Assembly (NCBI RefSeq): GCF_023544465.1 | Contig: NZ_JALPVL010000003.1 | Coordinates: 186,001-250,000 of the forward strand | Length of the DNA stretch: 64,000 nt | Direction of reading: 5' to 3' | Source: Paractinoplanes maris | GTDB lineage: Bacteria; Actinomycetota; Actinomycetes; Mycobacteriales; Micromonosporaceae | Shown here: positions 44,268 to 51,581 of the stretch, one piece after another | Position numbering within the stretch: the first letter of the stretch is position 1 | Layout: each line of letters starts with the position of its first letter | Notes under the pieces: model-generated | Database searches by the model: none | Told to the model about the DNA's origin: nothing | What the model saw: the letters and a program-made list of their open reading frames with translations, nothing else | Program-made: the position numbers and the translations under genes

Positions 44268-45389
44268 TCAGGGGATGAACTTCACCTCGGTGAAGGCCCG
44301 GCTCGGGCCTTCGAGCAGGCGTTGCCGCCGGTGGCGCAGGTGCTGGTCGAAGAACGCGAGCGGGTACGCCTGCTGGATGCGCACCGCGCGGGCCGGGTCG
44401 AGGCGGCCGACCCAGGATTCCAGCTCCTCGTCGTCCAGCCCGGTGATCCTCGCGATCTCGGGGATGAACCACTGCTGGTCGTTGTACGACCCGTGGGCCG
44501 CACCCTTGGCCTGGATGTTGAGCCGCCACCCGCTCAGGAGTCGCCAGAACCGCTCGACACTCTCCTCGGTGCGCCGCGGGAACTCGGCGCTCATGATCAT
44601 GAACGGCCGGTCGACCGCGCCGACCTCGGGCTGTGACTGCATCTCGCCGTCGAAGCCGATGCCCGCCTTCACCCGCCGGTCCGTGTTCATGACCAGGGCG
44701 GTCGAGGTGGCCCCCTTCGACCATCCGTACATGCCGATGGCGCCGAGGTCGAGCGCGGCGCCCAGCCCGGCCGGCAGCGGGCGGCGGTCGGCGTCCGGGT
44801 TGCGGCCGGCGGCCAGGTCCGCCAGCTTGTCGAGGAGGATCCGCATGTCGGCGGCGGAGTCCCACGGGTTGAAGCTGTCGACGTCGTCGAGACCGAGCCG
44901 GCCGTCGGGGAACTCGGTGTATCCGTCACCGGTGTGGTCCACCGTGGCCACCACATATCCGTGGCTGACCAGCTCCTGCACCACGATGGTGGTCTCCGCG
45001 CGGCAGCTGCCACTGCCGTGCGAGTACACGACCACCGGGTGCCGGCCCTTCCTCGCCGGAGCTCCCTCGCGGCCGACCGTGAGCGGTGCCCCGACGGCGT
45101 CGGCTTCGAAGCCCACCGACTCGATGAGAGCGTGCCACGACGCGGCCGGCATCCAGGGCGCGACCGGATGGCGCCGGCCGTCGGGCGCGGCGGGATACCA
45201 GACGCTGGCCATGAGCTCGCGGGTGCGGGTGACGAAGTGCAGCGGCACGACGCCGACCCGGTGCGGCCCGGTCGGCGGGGGCAGGGTGAGCCGGGGCGGG
45301 CCGGCCGCGGCGGATGCCCGGCCGGCGCCGAGGGGCACGGCCACCCCGGTGGCCAGCGCGGCGGTGAGCAGGGTGCGGCGAGTGGTCAT
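44268..45389 (-). CDS. Secreted alpha/beta hydrolase (acetylhydrolase/PAF-AH-like)
   Basis: A 373-residue exported hydrolase. MTTRRTLLTAALATGVAVPLGAGRASA is a twin-Arg-like signal. The oxyanion segment is PVVVYSHGSGSCRAETT and the nucleophile elbow GMYGWSKGATSTA carries Ser in GxSxG. The later motif KGAAHGSYND holds the likely His. This layout fits platelet-activating-factor acetylhydrolase/dienelactone-hydrolase relatives in actinobacteria. A GGAGGAAC ribosome site lies before the ATG, which also overlaps the regulator stop by four bases (ATGA). A strong hairpin follows. Confidence 0.88.
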   Translation of the reverse strand: MTTRRTLLTAALATGVAVPLGAGRASAAAGPPRLTLPPPTGPHRVGVVPLHFVTRTRELMASVWYPAAPDGRRHPVAPWMPAASWHALIESVGFEADAVGAPLTVGREGAPARKGRHPVVVYSHGSGSCRAETTIVVQELVSHGYVVATVDHTGDGYTEFPDGRLGLDDVDSFNPWDSAADMRILLDKLADLAAGRNPDADRRPLPAGLGAALDLGAIGMYGWSKGATSTALVMNTDRRVKAGIGFDGEMQSQPEVGAVDRPFMIMSAEFPRRTEESVERFWRLLSGWRLNIQAKGAAHGSYNDQQWFIPEIARITGLDDEELESWVGRLDPARAVRIQQAYPLAFFDQHLRHRRQRLLEGPSRAFTEVKFIP

Positions 45390-45715
45390 CGTTCCTCCGT
45401 GGTGGTGGTGTCGACCCGGGCGACGAGCTGCTTGAGCCGCCCGATCTCGTCGGCCAGGGCGGCCCGGCCGGGCTTGGTGAGAGTGATCCACGTGCGGGCG
45501 CGCTTGCCGGCGTACCCCTTCTCCAGCTCCACCAGCCCGGCCGTCTCCAGGACCGTCAGGTGCTGGGAGAGGTTGCCGCCGGTCAGGTCGAGCTGGGTGC
45601 GCAGGAAGCCGAACTCGACCCGCCGGGCCTCGTGCGCGATGGTCAGGATGCCCAGCCGGATCCGCTGGTGGACGAGGTCGTCCAGGCCGTTGGCCGGATG
45701 GTCGGAGCCGGTCAT
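45386..45715 (-). CDS. Winged-helix (ArsR/HTH_34-like) transcriptional regulator
   Basis: A 109-residue small regulator. IRLGILTIAHEARRVEFGFLRTQLDLTGGNLSQHLTVLE covers the helix-turn-helix and wing start; AGLVELEKGYAGKRARTWITLTKPG is the wing. Proteins like this, in operon with a membrane protein, are common regulators of their own operon. It overlaps the membrane-protein gene upstream and the hydrolase gene downstream by four bases each (ATGA). Inverted repeats at 46421-46481 are candidate operators. Confidence 0.9.
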   Translation of the reverse strand: MTGSDHPANGLDDLVHQRIRLGILTIAHEARRVEFGFLRTQLDLTGGNLSQHLTVLETAGLVELEKGYAGKRARTWITLTKPGRAALADEIGRLKQLVARVDTTTTEER

Positions 45716-46413
45716 CGGGGCCGCCGCCATCGCTGGGCCAGGGCGAAGCCGGCACTGCCGAGCAGGAGCAGTCCGCCGTTGATGACGAGCTGCGGCCCCA
45801 TCCCCCAGTTGCTGCCCCAGTTCTCGCCCCACCCGAAGTTGATCGGGACCAGCGCCACGACCAGGTAGCCGAGGGCGAACACGGCCAGCGCGACGTGCCG
45901 TTCCAGCCAGGCCAGCACGAGCAGGGCCAGCCCGGTCGCGCCGGAGGCATCGACCAGCCGGATCAGGAAGGTCACAAGGGGCGGCGGGGTGTCCGGGAAG
46001 TACGGGTAGTCGAGAAGCTGCCAGGCGAAGCCGACGAGGGCCGACGCCACGACGAGCGCGATGCCGGTGACCACATAGGGCCGCACCCTCGTCCCCAGCC
46101 CCCTGTCGCGGGCGACCCGCAGGTACCCGGCGGCGATCACCACGTAGGCCAGCACCAGACCCACCCACCAGTAGATCTGCGCGGACAGGAACCAGGCCCG
46201 GCAGACCTGGCCGCCCAGCGGATCGGGGCGGCAGTCGCTGACGATCGGGTCGGTGAACCGGTAGACCAGGATCGCGCCGAACATCACCACGCCCAGGGCC
46301 AGCAGCGGCAGCCAGGTCACCCGCTGGGCGACCCGGACCCGGCGGGCGAGCCCGCGCGCGTCATCGAGCAGCCGCCGGGCATCACCGTCGGCCGGAACCA
46401 CGTCTGAAGTCAT
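45712..46413 (-). CDS. Uncharacterised membrane protein
   Basis: A 233-residue integral membrane protein with about six helices, for example WLPLLALGVVMFGAILVY, YWWVGLVLAYVVIAAGYL, YVVTGIALVVASALVGFAW and LVINGGLLLLGSAGFALA. Two Cys occur in the first outer loop (DCRPDPLGGQVCRAW). No family is recognised. The ATG at 46413 (MTSDVVPADG) is chosen rather than an upstream in-frame start. First gene of the operon with the winged-helix regulator and hydrolase; the regulator probably senses or controls it. Confidence 0.82.
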   Translation of the reverse strand: MTSDVVPADGDARRLLDDARGLARRVRVAQRVTWLPLLALGVVMFGAILVYRFTDPIVSDCRPDPLGGQVCRAWFLSAQIYWWVGLVLAYVVIAAGYLRVARDRGLGTRVRPYVVTGIALVVASALVGFAWQLLDYPYFPDTPPPLVTFLIRLVDASGATGLALLVLAWLERHVALAVFALGYLVVALVPINFGWGENWGSNWGMGPQLVINGGLLLLGSAGFALAQRWRRPR

Positions 46414-46420
46414 GCCAATA

Positions 46421-46481
46421 GGTTTCCACAGCAAACCGTTTTGCGCCAGGGACAGGTTTTGGCAAGTGCAAAGCAAACGGT
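46421..46481 (-). promoter_or_regulatory. Nested inverted repeats upstream of the membrane-protein operon
   Basis: GGTTT-N7-AAACC (46421-46437) lies seven bases before the membrane-protein start. ACCGTTT (46435-46441) pairs with AAACGGT (46475-46481) further upstream. The stretch is AT-richer than its surroundings. These are candidate sites for the operon's own winged-helix regulator. Confidence 0.4.
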
Positions 46482-46604
46482 GGGCGTCCCTGCCGACGGG
46501 CAGTCGTCGAACCCCCGCCGCTCACGGTCACCCCCGCGCCCTGCCCGCGCTGCTGGTGGGACGCGACGACAGCCCGTTGGCGGTGCCGCGTTAAATAGTC
46601 GTTC

Positions 46605-47495
46605 ATGAACGCCTTCCGAGAGCTGCTGTCCGCCGCCCGCGTCACCCATGTGCCGGGTGTCTTCGATCCGCTGAGCGCCACGCTCGCGGTGCACGCGGGC
46701 CACCGGGCGGTCTACCTCGCGAAGGCGGCGGTGGCCGCGGTCATGATGGGACGCCCCGACGTCGGCAACGTGCCGGCCACCCAGATCTCGGATCGGGCGG
46801 CCACCCTGGGCCCGGCACTCGGCGGGGTGCCGCTGATGGCCGACGCCGGTGCGGGCTTCGACAGTGCGCGGGACGCGGGCTGGACAGCGTTGTCCTACGA
46901 GCGCGCGGGGATCTCGGCCCTGGTCGTGACCGATCCGGACGGCGCCCGGCTCACCGCGCTGGCCCGCCAGGCGCCCGGGGTCGCGGTGATCGCCCGGACC
47001 GACGCGTACGCGGTGAGCGGGCTCGACGCCGTGATCGAGCGCGGCCGGGCGTACGCGGCGGCGGGCGCAGACGCGGTGCTACCGGGCGGCATCCGTACGC
47101 CGGAGGAGCTCTTCCGCCTGCGGGCCGCGCTCCCCGGCGTACCGCTGGTCCTGTCCCGCTCGGAAGCCGCCGGCGCGGCACCCGCGCTGTCCGACGAAGA
47201 CCTGGCGGCCCTGGGCGTACGGCTGGTCCTCCACCCGATGGCCGCCCTGCTCGCCGCCGCCCGGGCCGCCTCGCAGGCCTATCGCGCGATCGCCGACGAC
47301 GGCACAGCCGACGCGGTGGATCGCATGCCGTGGGCCGCGTTCACGGCGGTTTCGGGTGGCGAGGTCCCGTCGGACCAGGCCGGCGCCGGCCCGTCGCCCG
47401 CGACCCGCGCCGGGTCCTCCCCCACGGCCGCCGCCGGCGCTTCTGCCGCCCGGGCGGGCGGGCAGCGGTCGTCGTCGGGCAATCTGGGGTCATGA
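46605..47495 (+). CDS. Isocitrate lyase/PEP mutase family protein with a degenerate active site
   Basis: A 296-residue TIM-barrel protein of the PEP mutase/isocitrate lyase family (FRELLSAARVTHVPGVFDPLSATL, VAVIARTDAYAVSGLDAVIERGRAYAAAGAD). The active-site Asp pair is reduced: the DxD of methylisocitrate lyases reads MADAGAG, with only Asp80. The lid loop carrying the catalytic KKCGH motif is missing altogether; the sequence goes from AGISALVVTDPDG straight to the next strand. The last 40 residues are a low-complexity Ala/Ser/Gly tail. It is translationally coupled to the BKACE gene (ATGA). Catalysis of the classical reaction is unlikely. Confidence 0.83.
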   Translation: MNAFRELLSAARVTHVPGVFDPLSATLAVHAGHRAVYLAKAAVAAVMMGRPDVGNVPATQISDRAATLGPALGGVPLMADAGAGFDSARDAGWTALSYERAGISALVVTDPDGARLTALARQAPGVAVIARTDAYAVSGLDAVIERGRAYAAAGADAVLPGGIRTPEELFRLRAALPGVPLVLSRSEAAGAAPALSDEDLAALGVRLVLHPMAALLAAARAASQAYRAIADDGTADAVDRMPWAAFTAVSGGEVPSDQAGAGPSPATRAGSSPTAAAGASAARAGGQRSSSGNLGS

Positions 47496-48229
47496 CCATG
47501 CTGCAGGTGACGCCGAACGGGCCATGGGGCAAGGACGTGCACCCGGCGATGCCGGTGACGATGGACGAGGTCGTCGACGAGGTGCGCGAGTGCTTCGCGG
47601 CCGGGGCGACGGGCGTCCACCTGCACGTCCGCGACGAGTCGGGCATCGAGACGCTGGATCCGGCGGTGGTCAACGAGACGTGCCGCCGGGTGCGCGAGGC
47701 CGCGGACGGGCCGGTCGAGGTGGGGCTCACCACCGGGGCGTGGATCGTGCCCGAGGTGGCCGACCGGGTCGCCCTGATCCGCGAGTGGGAGGGCGTCGAC
47801 GTGGCCACGGTGAACCTGTCGGAGGACGGGTTCGAGCAGGTCATGCGGGCGATGCTGGACGTCGGCATCGGCGTCGACGTGGGGTTGTGGTCGCCGGCCG
47901 AGATGTCCGCCCTGCTGGCGTCGGGCCTCCTGCCGCACGCGAGCCGGGTCAGCATCGAGCTCGACAACGGCGAGCCCTATTTCCTCGAGGGGCCGCCCGA
48001 GGCCGTGGCCCAGCGGGTCAACGATGCCCTGGACGAGGCCGGCTCGACCTGCCCCCGGCTGACCCACGGCATGAACGACTGGACGTGGCCGCTGGTCCGC
48101 GACGCCTTCCGCCGCGGCCACGACACCCGGGTCGGTTTCGAGGATTCGATCTTCCTGCCCGACGGCGGCATCGCCCTCAGCAACGCCGACCTGGTCCGAG
48201 CCGCCGTCGCCCTGCGCCAGGGAGGCTGA
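47492..48229 (+). CDS. BKACE-family (3-keto-5-aminohexanoate cleavage enzyme-like) protein
   Basis: A 245-residue member of the beta-keto acid cleavage enzyme family (DUF849). Recognised by the LQVTPNGPWGKD start, the zinc-binding GATGVHLHVRDESG (HxH), VEVGLTTGAWIV, and GFEDSIFLPDGG at the end. Members condense a beta-keto acid with acetyl-CoA to give acetoacetate and a new CoA ester; the amine-bearing substrate differs among subgroups. This one is shorter than the usual 270-300 residues. It is coupled to the PEP-mutase-like gene, which suggests a joint catabolic step. Confidence 0.88.
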   Translation: MTMLQVTPNGPWGKDVHPAMPVTMDEVVDEVRECFAAGATGVHLHVRDESGIETLDPAVVNETCRRVREAADGPVEVGLTTGAWIVPEVADRVALIREWEGVDVATVNLSEDGFEQVMRAMLDVGIGVDVGLWSPAEMSALLASGLLPHASRVSIELDNGEPYFLEGPPEAVAQRVNDALDEAGSTCPRLTHGMNDWTWPLVRDAFRRGHDTRVGFEDSIFLPDGGIALSNADLVRAAVALRQGG

Positions 48230-48238
48230 CAGGGGTCA

Positions 48239-48703
48239 CTACGCCGAGCCGCCGGTATTGCGAATCAGCTGCCGGAGGACCTTGAGAGCGGTAACATAGT
48301 CGGCGTCATCGATGCCCTGGTGGATGAGGGCTCGGATCGCCGGCGCGTGCCGGCTGAGGTCGACACGCGCACTTTCCCCCGCCTCGGTGATCCGCACCCT
48401 CTCGTTCTCGTCTCGGGTCAGCCAGCCGCGCTCGACCAGGACATCCGCTTCGGCGTCCAGATCGTCCTCGTCCCTCAGGTACGAGGCCATCGCGTGCCGG
48501 AGCTCAGGAACGGTCCTCCCGCCACCATCCGGCGAGAGATCATTCTTGGAAAGGTTGCGGAGCAGCCAGAATTGGGGTTGCGTCATACCGAGTTCGGCTT
48601 GTCGAGCGCGGGTGAAGGTGATGAGGGACTCGTAGGCCACGCCGGTCCAGTAGGCAGCCGGTTGGCCTGCGAGTTCGACGTCCGGCAGCAGCAGCGTCGT
48701 CAC
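48239..48703 (-). CDS. MarR-family-like transcriptional regulator
   Basis: A 154-residue regulator. MTQPQFWLLRNLSKND begins the winged helix; RTVPELRHAMASYLRDEDDLDAEADVLVERGWLTRD covers recognition helix and wing, followed by RVRITEAGESAR. The layout is MarR type, with N- and C-terminal dimer helices. It converges on the BKACE gene with a 9-base gap and diverges from the GNAT gene with 95 bases between, so it may regulate the GNAT/small-protein group. Confidence 0.85.
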   Translation of the reverse strand: MTTLLLPDVELAGQPAAYWTGVAYESLITFTRARQAELGMTQPQFWLLRNLSKNDLSPDGGGRTVPELRHAMASYLRDEDDLDAEADVLVERGWLTRDENERVRITEAGESARVDLSRHAPAIRALIHQGIDDADYVTALKVLRQLIRNTGGSA

Positions 48704-48798
48704 GTGATTGCCTCCGATCGCAACGGGTGAAGCGAGGCTAAGACCTCAACCGGGGTTCACTTCAAGAGCATGCGCAGAGCGGGCTGGGAGAAGTAGCG

Positions 48799-49281
48799 GT
48801 GGAGCTGGAGCGGCTGGCGGAGCGGCATGCGGCGGAGGTGCTGCGGTTCGAGCGGGAGAACAGGGCGTATTTCGCGCTGACCGCGCCCGATCGCGGCGAC
48901 GACTACTTCGCCCGGTTCGCCGAGCGGCACGTGGCCCTGCTGGCCGAGCAGCGGGACGGTGTCTGCCACTTCCACGTGCTGGTCGACGACCAGGGCACGG
49001 TGGTGGGCCGGTTCAACCTGGTCGACGTCGTCGACGGCGCGGCCGAACTGGGCTTCCGGGTGGGTGCGGCGGTGGCGGGCCGCGGGGTGGCCAAGGACGG
49101 CGTACGGCGGGTGACCGCGCTCGCCCGCGACGAGTACGGCCTTACCCGCCTGATCGCCGACGCCGCCGTGCGCAACGGCGCCTCGCGGGCCGTCCTGAAG
49201 GCCACCGGTTTCGTCCCGGTCGGCGATGTCGAACGCGGAGGTCAGCCCTGCATCCGGCATGTCCTGGATCTGACAGCGTGA
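48799..49281 (+). CDS. GNAT-family N-acetyltransferase
   Basis: A 160-residue acetyltransferase of the RimJ/RimL type. ENRAYFALTAPDRGDDYF is typical of the N-terminal part, GRFNLVDVVDGAAELGFRVG gives strands 4 and 5, and the acetyl-CoA loop is VAGRGVAKDGVRRVTALA. AAVRNGASRAVLKATGF is the standard C-terminal motif. Substrate may be a protein N-terminus or small amine. GTG start with GGGAGAAG upstream. It lies 75 bases before the WAGPTV small-protein gene, on the same strand. Confidence 0.9.
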   Translation: MELERLAERHAAEVLRFERENRAYFALTAPDRGDDYFARFAERHVALLAEQRDGVCHFHVLVDDQGTVVGRFNLVDVVDGAAELGFRVGAAVAGRGVAKDGVRRVTALARDEYGLTRLIADAAVRNGASRAVLKATGFVPVGDVERGGQPCIRHVLDLTA

Positions 49282-49318
49282 GGCGGGCGGCGCCCGGTTC
49301 TCGGAGGAGGCGTCCACA

Positions 49319-49366
49319 ATGAACGCCGTCGCGGACATCCGGGGGAAGGAATCGCGATGGATATGA
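49319..49366 (+). CDS. Possible 15-residue leader ORF coupled to the small WAGPTV gene
   Basis: ATG at 49319 is preceded, eight bases away, by a very strong ribosome site (GGAGGAGG). It encodes MNAVADIRGKESRWI and stops at TGA 49364-49366. That stop overlaps ATG 49363, the third codon (Met) of the following small gene, as ATGA. This arrangement could couple or attenuate translation. It is short enough to be chance in GC-rich DNA, hence the low confidence. Confidence 0.35.
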   Translation: MNAVADIRGKESRWI

Positions 49367-49575
49367 GTGAGATGCACCTTCTCGTGGCCGAGCTGCGCCG
49401 GTTGCGCACCGAGGCGGGGCTGACGTTGCACATGTCCGGGTGGGCGGGCCCGACCGTCGTCCAGGTCGGGCGCGGCAAGCCCACCGCCACCGGCAACTGG
49501 GCCGGGCCGACCGTCATCCCGGCCGGGTGGGTGGGCACGCCGTTCTGGGCCGGGCCCACCGTTCTCGATGCCTGA
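49357..49575 (+). CDS. Small protein with three WAGPTV repeats
   Basis: A 72-residue protein of no family known to me. Residues 1-27 are helical and amphipathic (HLLVAELRRLRTEAGLTLHM), faintly like the first helix of Xre proteins. Residues 28-72 carry WAGPTV three times (29-34, 48-53, 64-69), separated by Gly/Pro/Thr-rich spacers. The repeat codons differ at wobble positions only (GCG/GCC, GGC/GGG, CCG/CCC, GTC/GTT), so the amino acids are under selection. GGAAGGA lies six bases before ATG 49357; ATG 49363 overlaps the possible leader stop. It sits between GNAT and methyltransferase genes. A helix-plus-repeats plan recalls modified-peptide precursors, an inference only. Confidence 0.75.
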   Translation: MDMSEMHLLVAELRRLRTEAGLTLHMSGWAGPTVVQVGRGKPTATGNWAGPTVIPAGWVGTPFWAGPTVLDA

Positions 49576-49691
49576 CCGATCACGGCGGCAACACACTCGG
49601 GACATCATCGAAACCCCATCACTGATCACGTTTCCATTGCCTCCGATGGATGTCTCACCCATCGAGAGATGACGTGCCCTACGGTGATCCG

Positions 49692-50564
49692 ATGGCATCG
49701 GACGAGTGGACGCGGTGGCTGCTGACCCGCCGCGACGGCGGCAACGCCGCTCTGCGGGCGGAACACGCCACCGCGCTGGAGGTCTTCCGGGAAGAGGTCC
49801 TCGACCGGGCGTCGCTCTCGCCCGCCGACACCGTGCTCGACGTGGGCGCCGGGACCGGACTGATCGCGTTCGGCGCCCTCGAGCGGCTCGGCCCGGACGG
49901 GCACGTCATCTTCAGCGACGTCTCGGACGCGGGACTCGAGGAATGCCGCCGCCGCGCCGCCGATGACCCGCGCTGCACCTTTGTGCACGCCTCGGCCGAG
50001 GACCTGTCGGCCGTCCCGGACGCTTCGGTCGACGTCGTCACGACCCGGTCCGTCCTGATCTATTGCGAGCGCAAGGCCGACGCCTTCCACGAGTTCTTCC
50101 GGGTCCTGCGCCCCGGCGGCCGGCTGTCCATCTTCGAGCCGATCAACCGCTTCCTGCTCGAGCACCGGCCCGACAGCCTGTTCGGCCTGCGGGACCCCGA
50201 GGTGGCCGATCTGCTGGCCAAGGTGGTCGCGGTCTACCGGGACGGCGCGAAGCGCGGCGAGAACCCGATGACCGACTTCGACGAGCGCGACCTCCTGCGC
50301 TGGGCCGCCGAGGCCGGTTTCGACGGCGTCGAGGTCGACTACCGGGCGCAGCTGGACGTGCCCGCGGAGCCGATCGGCGACTGGACGGCGCTCCGGAACG
50401 CTTCGCCCAATCCGCTGGCGCCGACCTACGGCGAGGCGATGGAGACGGCCCTCACGGAAGAGGAACGCGAGCGCCTCGACACGCGGATGACGCAACTTGG
50501 ACAGTCAGGTACCCCTACGCGGCGTACGCTCGCCACCGCGTACCTCCGAGCCCTGCACCCCTGA
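49692..50564 (+). CDS. Class I SAM-dependent methyltransferase (UbiE/ArsM-like)
   Basis: A 290-residue methyltransferase. SAM motif I is VLDVGAGTGLIAFGA, the acidic turn VIFSDVSDAGLEEC, motif II HASAEDLSAVPDASVDVV, and LRPGGRLSIFEPINRF follows. A long C-terminal domain with EVDYRAQLDVPAEP is common in actinobacterial members acting on natural products. MASDEWTRWLLTRR at 49692 is chosen; an in-frame ATG at 49650 has no ribosome site. It is 116 bases after the WAGPTV gene on the same strand, and could act on that peptide, but no direct evidence shows it. Confidence 0.88.
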   Translation: MASDEWTRWLLTRRDGGNAALRAEHATALEVFREEVLDRASLSPADTVLDVGAGTGLIAFGALERLGPDGHVIFSDVSDAGLEECRRRAADDPRCTFVHASAEDLSAVPDASVDVVTTRSVLIYCERKADAFHEFFRVLRPGGRLSIFEPINRFLLEHRPDSLFGLRDPEVADLLAKVVAVYRDGAKRGENPMTDFDERDLLRWAAEAGFDGVEVDYRAQLDVPAEPIGDWTALRNASPNPLAPTYGEAMETALTEEERERLDTRMTQLGQSGTPTRRTLATAYLRALHP

Positions 50565-50600
50565 TGAGCTGGAGAAAGTCGCGGAGCGCAATCAAGCGCT

Positions 50601-50658
50601 CACGCACTGTGCGTGCTTAATGCCCGAAGTTCTAGCCTACGAGTACTACGCACGTGCG
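50601..50658. promoter_or_regulatory. Pair of CGCAC/GTGCG palindromes (likely operators) before the 50697 gene
   Basis: CACGCAC-T-GTGCGTG (50601-50615) and CGCACGTGCG (50649-50658) share the same half-sites CGCAC and GTGCG, and their centres are about 45 bases apart. An AT-rich stretch (CTTAATG...TAGCCTACGAG) lies between them. This arrangement fits two bound dimers around a promoter. The gene downstream has a TetR-like C-terminal part and may bind its own promoter. Confidence 0.6.
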
Positions 50659-50696
50659 CACTTGAAGGTCCGAGGATTCCAACAACAATCAAACCC

Positions 50697-51581
50697 ATGA
50701 CGTACGGCAAGAAGGATCTGCCCTACCCGTACTGCGCGGATTTCTCGGGGATCGTCACCCGGGTCAAAGGGGTGCGCGAGTCGACCCGCGCGGCCCTGGT
50801 CAATTCGCTCAAGGTGGCGTCGTACCTCAAGGCGGGCGCCAACCTCATCGAGCGTAACCTCGGCGCCCAGAGGCCGGCGACGGCCACGGGTGACGGCCGC
50901 AAGCAGTACTGGTCCGGTCTGAGCTTCCTGACCGAGCGCGCGCTCTCGGCCGAGGTGGAGGAGCTCGAGCTGCCCTTCCTGCGGCAGAAGGGCGCCGGCC
51001 CCTACCGGTCGACGTGGGCGAGTCACGACGACTACCTGAACGACCTGCTCGCGTTCATGCTGCACGCCATCAACTACGACCCGCAGTACGGGGCCGACGT
51101 CGAGACGCGCGGCGACTGGCTGGCCACCGACGAGAGCTTCGTCGACGCGGTCGACCGGTCGAGTTACCACGAGCTGATGGCGCTGTGCCGCATGCCGCTG
51201 TTCAAGTTGCAGCTGATCATGGTCGCGACGGCACACCGCAACGACGGCATCCGCAACTCGATCGCCAACAACTACGCGGGGGCGCTCGAGCCGTGGATGA
51301 AGATCTACGAGGAGACGATCGCCGCCCGCGGCTACCGGCTGCGTCCCGGCATCACCATCCAGGAGTTCAGCAATCTGCTGGCCGCGGTCACCGAGGGGCT
51401 GGCCGTGCGGCACCTGGGCGATCCCAGCGTGGACATCGCCGATCACGGCCCCACGGAGAACTTGGTCGGCAAGGGTGTGCTCGGCCTGATGGCCGCGTAC
51501 CTCGAGCCCATCGACGCACCATCCGGACTGACCTTGCGCGAAGTATTCGAACGAGCGGCCGATAACGGGGGACAAAGATGA
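50697..51581 (+). CDS. Uncharacterised protein with TetR-like C-terminal region
   Basis: A 294-residue soluble, mostly helical protein. The last 120 residues (ELMALCRMPLFKLQLIMVATAHRND onward, then NNYAGALEPWMKIYEETIAARGYRL and FSNLLAAVTEGLAVRHL) resemble a TetR ligand-binding domain. No clear TetR-type helix-turn-helix is seen in the N-terminal part, which starts KKDLPYPYCADFSGIV. It could be a divergent regulator or a HTH-less relative. MTYGKKDLPYP at 50697 is the start, after two operator-like palindromes. Its stop overlaps the hydrolase start (ATGA), so the two are made together. Confidence 0.72.
   Translation: MTYGKKDLPYPYCADFSGIVTRVKGVRESTRAALVNSLKVASYLKAGANLIERNLGAQRPATATGDGRKQYWSGLSFLTERALSAEVEELELPFLRQKGAGPYRSTWASHDDYLNDLLAFMLHAINYDPQYGADVETRGDWLATDESFVDAVDRSSYHELMALCRMPLFKLQLIMVATAHRNDGIRNSIANNYAGALEPWMKIYEETIAARGYRLRPGITIQEFSNLLAAVTEGLAVRHLGDPSVDIADHGPTENLVGKGVLGLMAAYLEPIDAPSGLTLREVFERAADNGGQR

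Noticed and set aside
49242-49583. 113-codon minus-strand frame opposite the WAGPTV gene, with repeated TVGPAQ/TVGPAH
   Set aside because: Repeats are the complement of WAGPTV; no ribosome site, and wobble changes match selection in the plus-strand frame.
49319-50564. Calling the WAGPTV region a confirmed RiPP cluster
   Set aside because: No recognised RiPP enzyme class (YcaO, lanthionine, radical SAM, ATP-grasp) is present; only the precursor-like layout and generic GNAT and methyltransferase genes support it.
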